The notes under the pieces are model-generated. The model did not search any database, was not told the DNA's origin, and saw only the letters and a program-made list of their open reading frames with translations. A stretch of DNA of 5,968 nt, taken from assembly GCA_016795125.1 (NCBI GenBank), contig JAEUIG010000503.1, positions 1-5,968 of the forward strand. The letters are read 5' to 3'. Shown here in pieces: positions 5,284-5,968 of this stretch. Source of the DNA: Planctomycetaceae bacterium. Lineage in GTDB: Bacteria; Planctomycetota; Planctomycetia; Planctomycetales; Planctomycetaceae. Positions within the stretch are counted from its first letter, which is position 1. Every line of letters begins with the position of its first letter. The translations under genes were made by a program, and so were the position numbers.

Positions 5284-5968
5284 ATGAAACAGCCTGCCGT
5301 CGTCAATTTTGCCAATGAGCGGTTCTCGGTCGAGCTTCGCGAGGTCGAGCGTCCCAAGATCGGTCCCGAGGACGTCCTGCTGAAAGTCGCCGCCGTCGGC
5401 GTCTGCGGCAGCGATCTGCACCAGTGGACCGCCGACCACAGCTGGCCCGTCAACTACCCGGTCATTCTGGGTCACGAGTTCGGCGGCACAATCGCGGAAG
5501 TCGGTCCGGGCGCAACGGGCTGGAAGGAAGGGGACCGGGTCGTCAGCGAAACAGCCGCAGTGATTGACCCCATGAACCCCATGTCGCGGCAGGGACTCTA
5601 TAATCTCGATCCGACCCGCAAGGGATTCGGCTACGGGGTCGACGGCGCAATGACCGAATACGTCCGCGTCCCGGCCCGCTGTCTGCACCGGGTTCCCGAC
5701 AAGCTCGCGTTCGAGCGGGCCTGCCTCACCGAACCCTGCTCAGTCGCCTTCAACGCGGTCGTCAACAACGCGCAGATCAAGCCGGGAGACCGCGTCGTCG
5801 TCCTCGGACCCGGACCGATCGGCCTCCTCTGCGCCGCCATGGCGCGACTGCAGGGGGCGATCGTCGGCGTCGTGGGCCTCGAGCGGGATGCCGACCGCTT
5901 TGCGATTGCGAAGCAGTACGGCTGCGAGACGATCATCGGCGACTGCAAGCCGTGGGCGATGGCGGCCG
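5284..5968 (+). CDS. Zinc-dependent medium-chain alcohol/polyol dehydrogenase, truncated at the right edge
   Basis: The first 228 residues of an MDR-superfamily enzyme (usual length ~340-380), related to sorbitol/threonine dehydrogenases, which oxidise a secondary alcohol with NAD(P). Catalytic zinc ligands are visible: C41 in GVCGSDLHQW, H64 and E65 in ILGHEFGG, and E150 in LTEPCSVAFNAV. The Rossmann motif is VVVLGPGPIG (171-180), with G175, G177 and G180; E200 in GLERD ends the second strand and is compatible with NAD. The structural zinc loop keeps its spacing but not its cysteines: the positions expected for C-x2-C-x2-C-x7-C hold D95, N98, S101 and D109. The ATG start follows a G-poor leader without a Shine-Dalgarno sequence, and no in-frame alternative looks better. 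It follows the HPS-like gene by 81 bases in the same direction, so co-transcription is possible. The substrate cannot be told from the sequence. Confidence 0.9.
   Translation, partial: MKQPAVVNFANERFSVELREVERPKIGPEDVLLKVAAVGVCGSDLHQWTADHSWPVNYPVILGHEFGGTIAEVGPGATGWKEGDRVVSETAAVIDPMNPMSRQGLYNLDPTRKGFGYGVDGAMTEYVRVPARCLHRVPDKLAFERACLTEPCSVAFNAVVNNAQIKPGDRVVVLGPGPIGLLCAAMARLQGAIVGVVGLERDADRFAIAKQYGCETIIGDCKPWAMAA

Noticed and set aside
1..5968. A one-carbon 'island' formed by purU, the cupredoxin-like 'methylamine utilization' relative and the HPS-like gene
   Set aside because: The genes lie on different strands with unrelated genes and separate promoter candidates between them. The 'methylamine utilization' label is a database name for a fold, so a joint pathway is not supported.

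Overview
The window is GC-rich bacterial DNA that most likely comes from a planctomycete (Planctomycetota, probably order Planctomycetales). The main reasons are the planctomycete-like form of the formyltetrahydrofolate deformylase, a 54-residue arginine/lysine-rich protein resembling a small family I associate with that phylum, a secreted cupredoxin-like protein ending in a carboxypeptidase-regulatory-like domain, and an exported TPR-like plus PQQ-type beta-propeller protein. This assignment comes from recognising the families, not from a search.

Layout. Positions 1-681 (minus strand) hold the N-terminal 227 codons of purU, cut by the left edge. A 196-base divergent intergenic region follows, with a candidate promoter on each strand. 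Positions 878-1042 (plus) encode the 54-residue basic protein. A 231-base gap then holds a small hairpin and a palindrome that touches the next ribosome binding site. Positions 1274-2074 encode the exported cupredoxin-like protein. A perfect 13-bp hairpin at 2106-2136 separates it from a short two-helix membrane protein (2158-2328), which lies 25 bases ahead of the 667-residue exported beta-propeller protein (2354-4357). After a 140-base gap with an extended -10 promoter candidate comes a 3-hexulose-6-phosphate synthase-like (OMP decarboxylase superfamily) enzyme at 4498-5202. An 80-base gap containing four tandem heptamers leads into a zinc-dependent medium-chain dehydrogenase (5284 to the right edge, truncated).

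How the genes may work together. The window looks like a normal chromosomal region and not a mobile island: I see no integrase, transposase, tRNA, CRISPR array or phage gene. The membrane protein and the propeller protein are probably co-transcribed and act at the cell envelope, and the cupredoxin-like protein upstream is also exported. The HPS-like enzyme and the dehydrogenase probably handle sugar phosphates or polyols. PurU (formate release from 10-formyl-tetrahydrofolate) and the HPS-like enzyme (formaldehyde-linked family) both touch one-carbon metabolism, but they are far apart and on opposite strands, so any functional link is speculation.

No clearly new system is visible. The best leads are the HPS-like enzyme without a visible isomerase partner, the dehydrogenase whose four structural-zinc cysteines are replaced by Asp/Asn/Ser/Asp, the heptamer repeat occupying that gene's leader, the small basic protein, and the cupredoxin-like, small membrane and propeller cluster.
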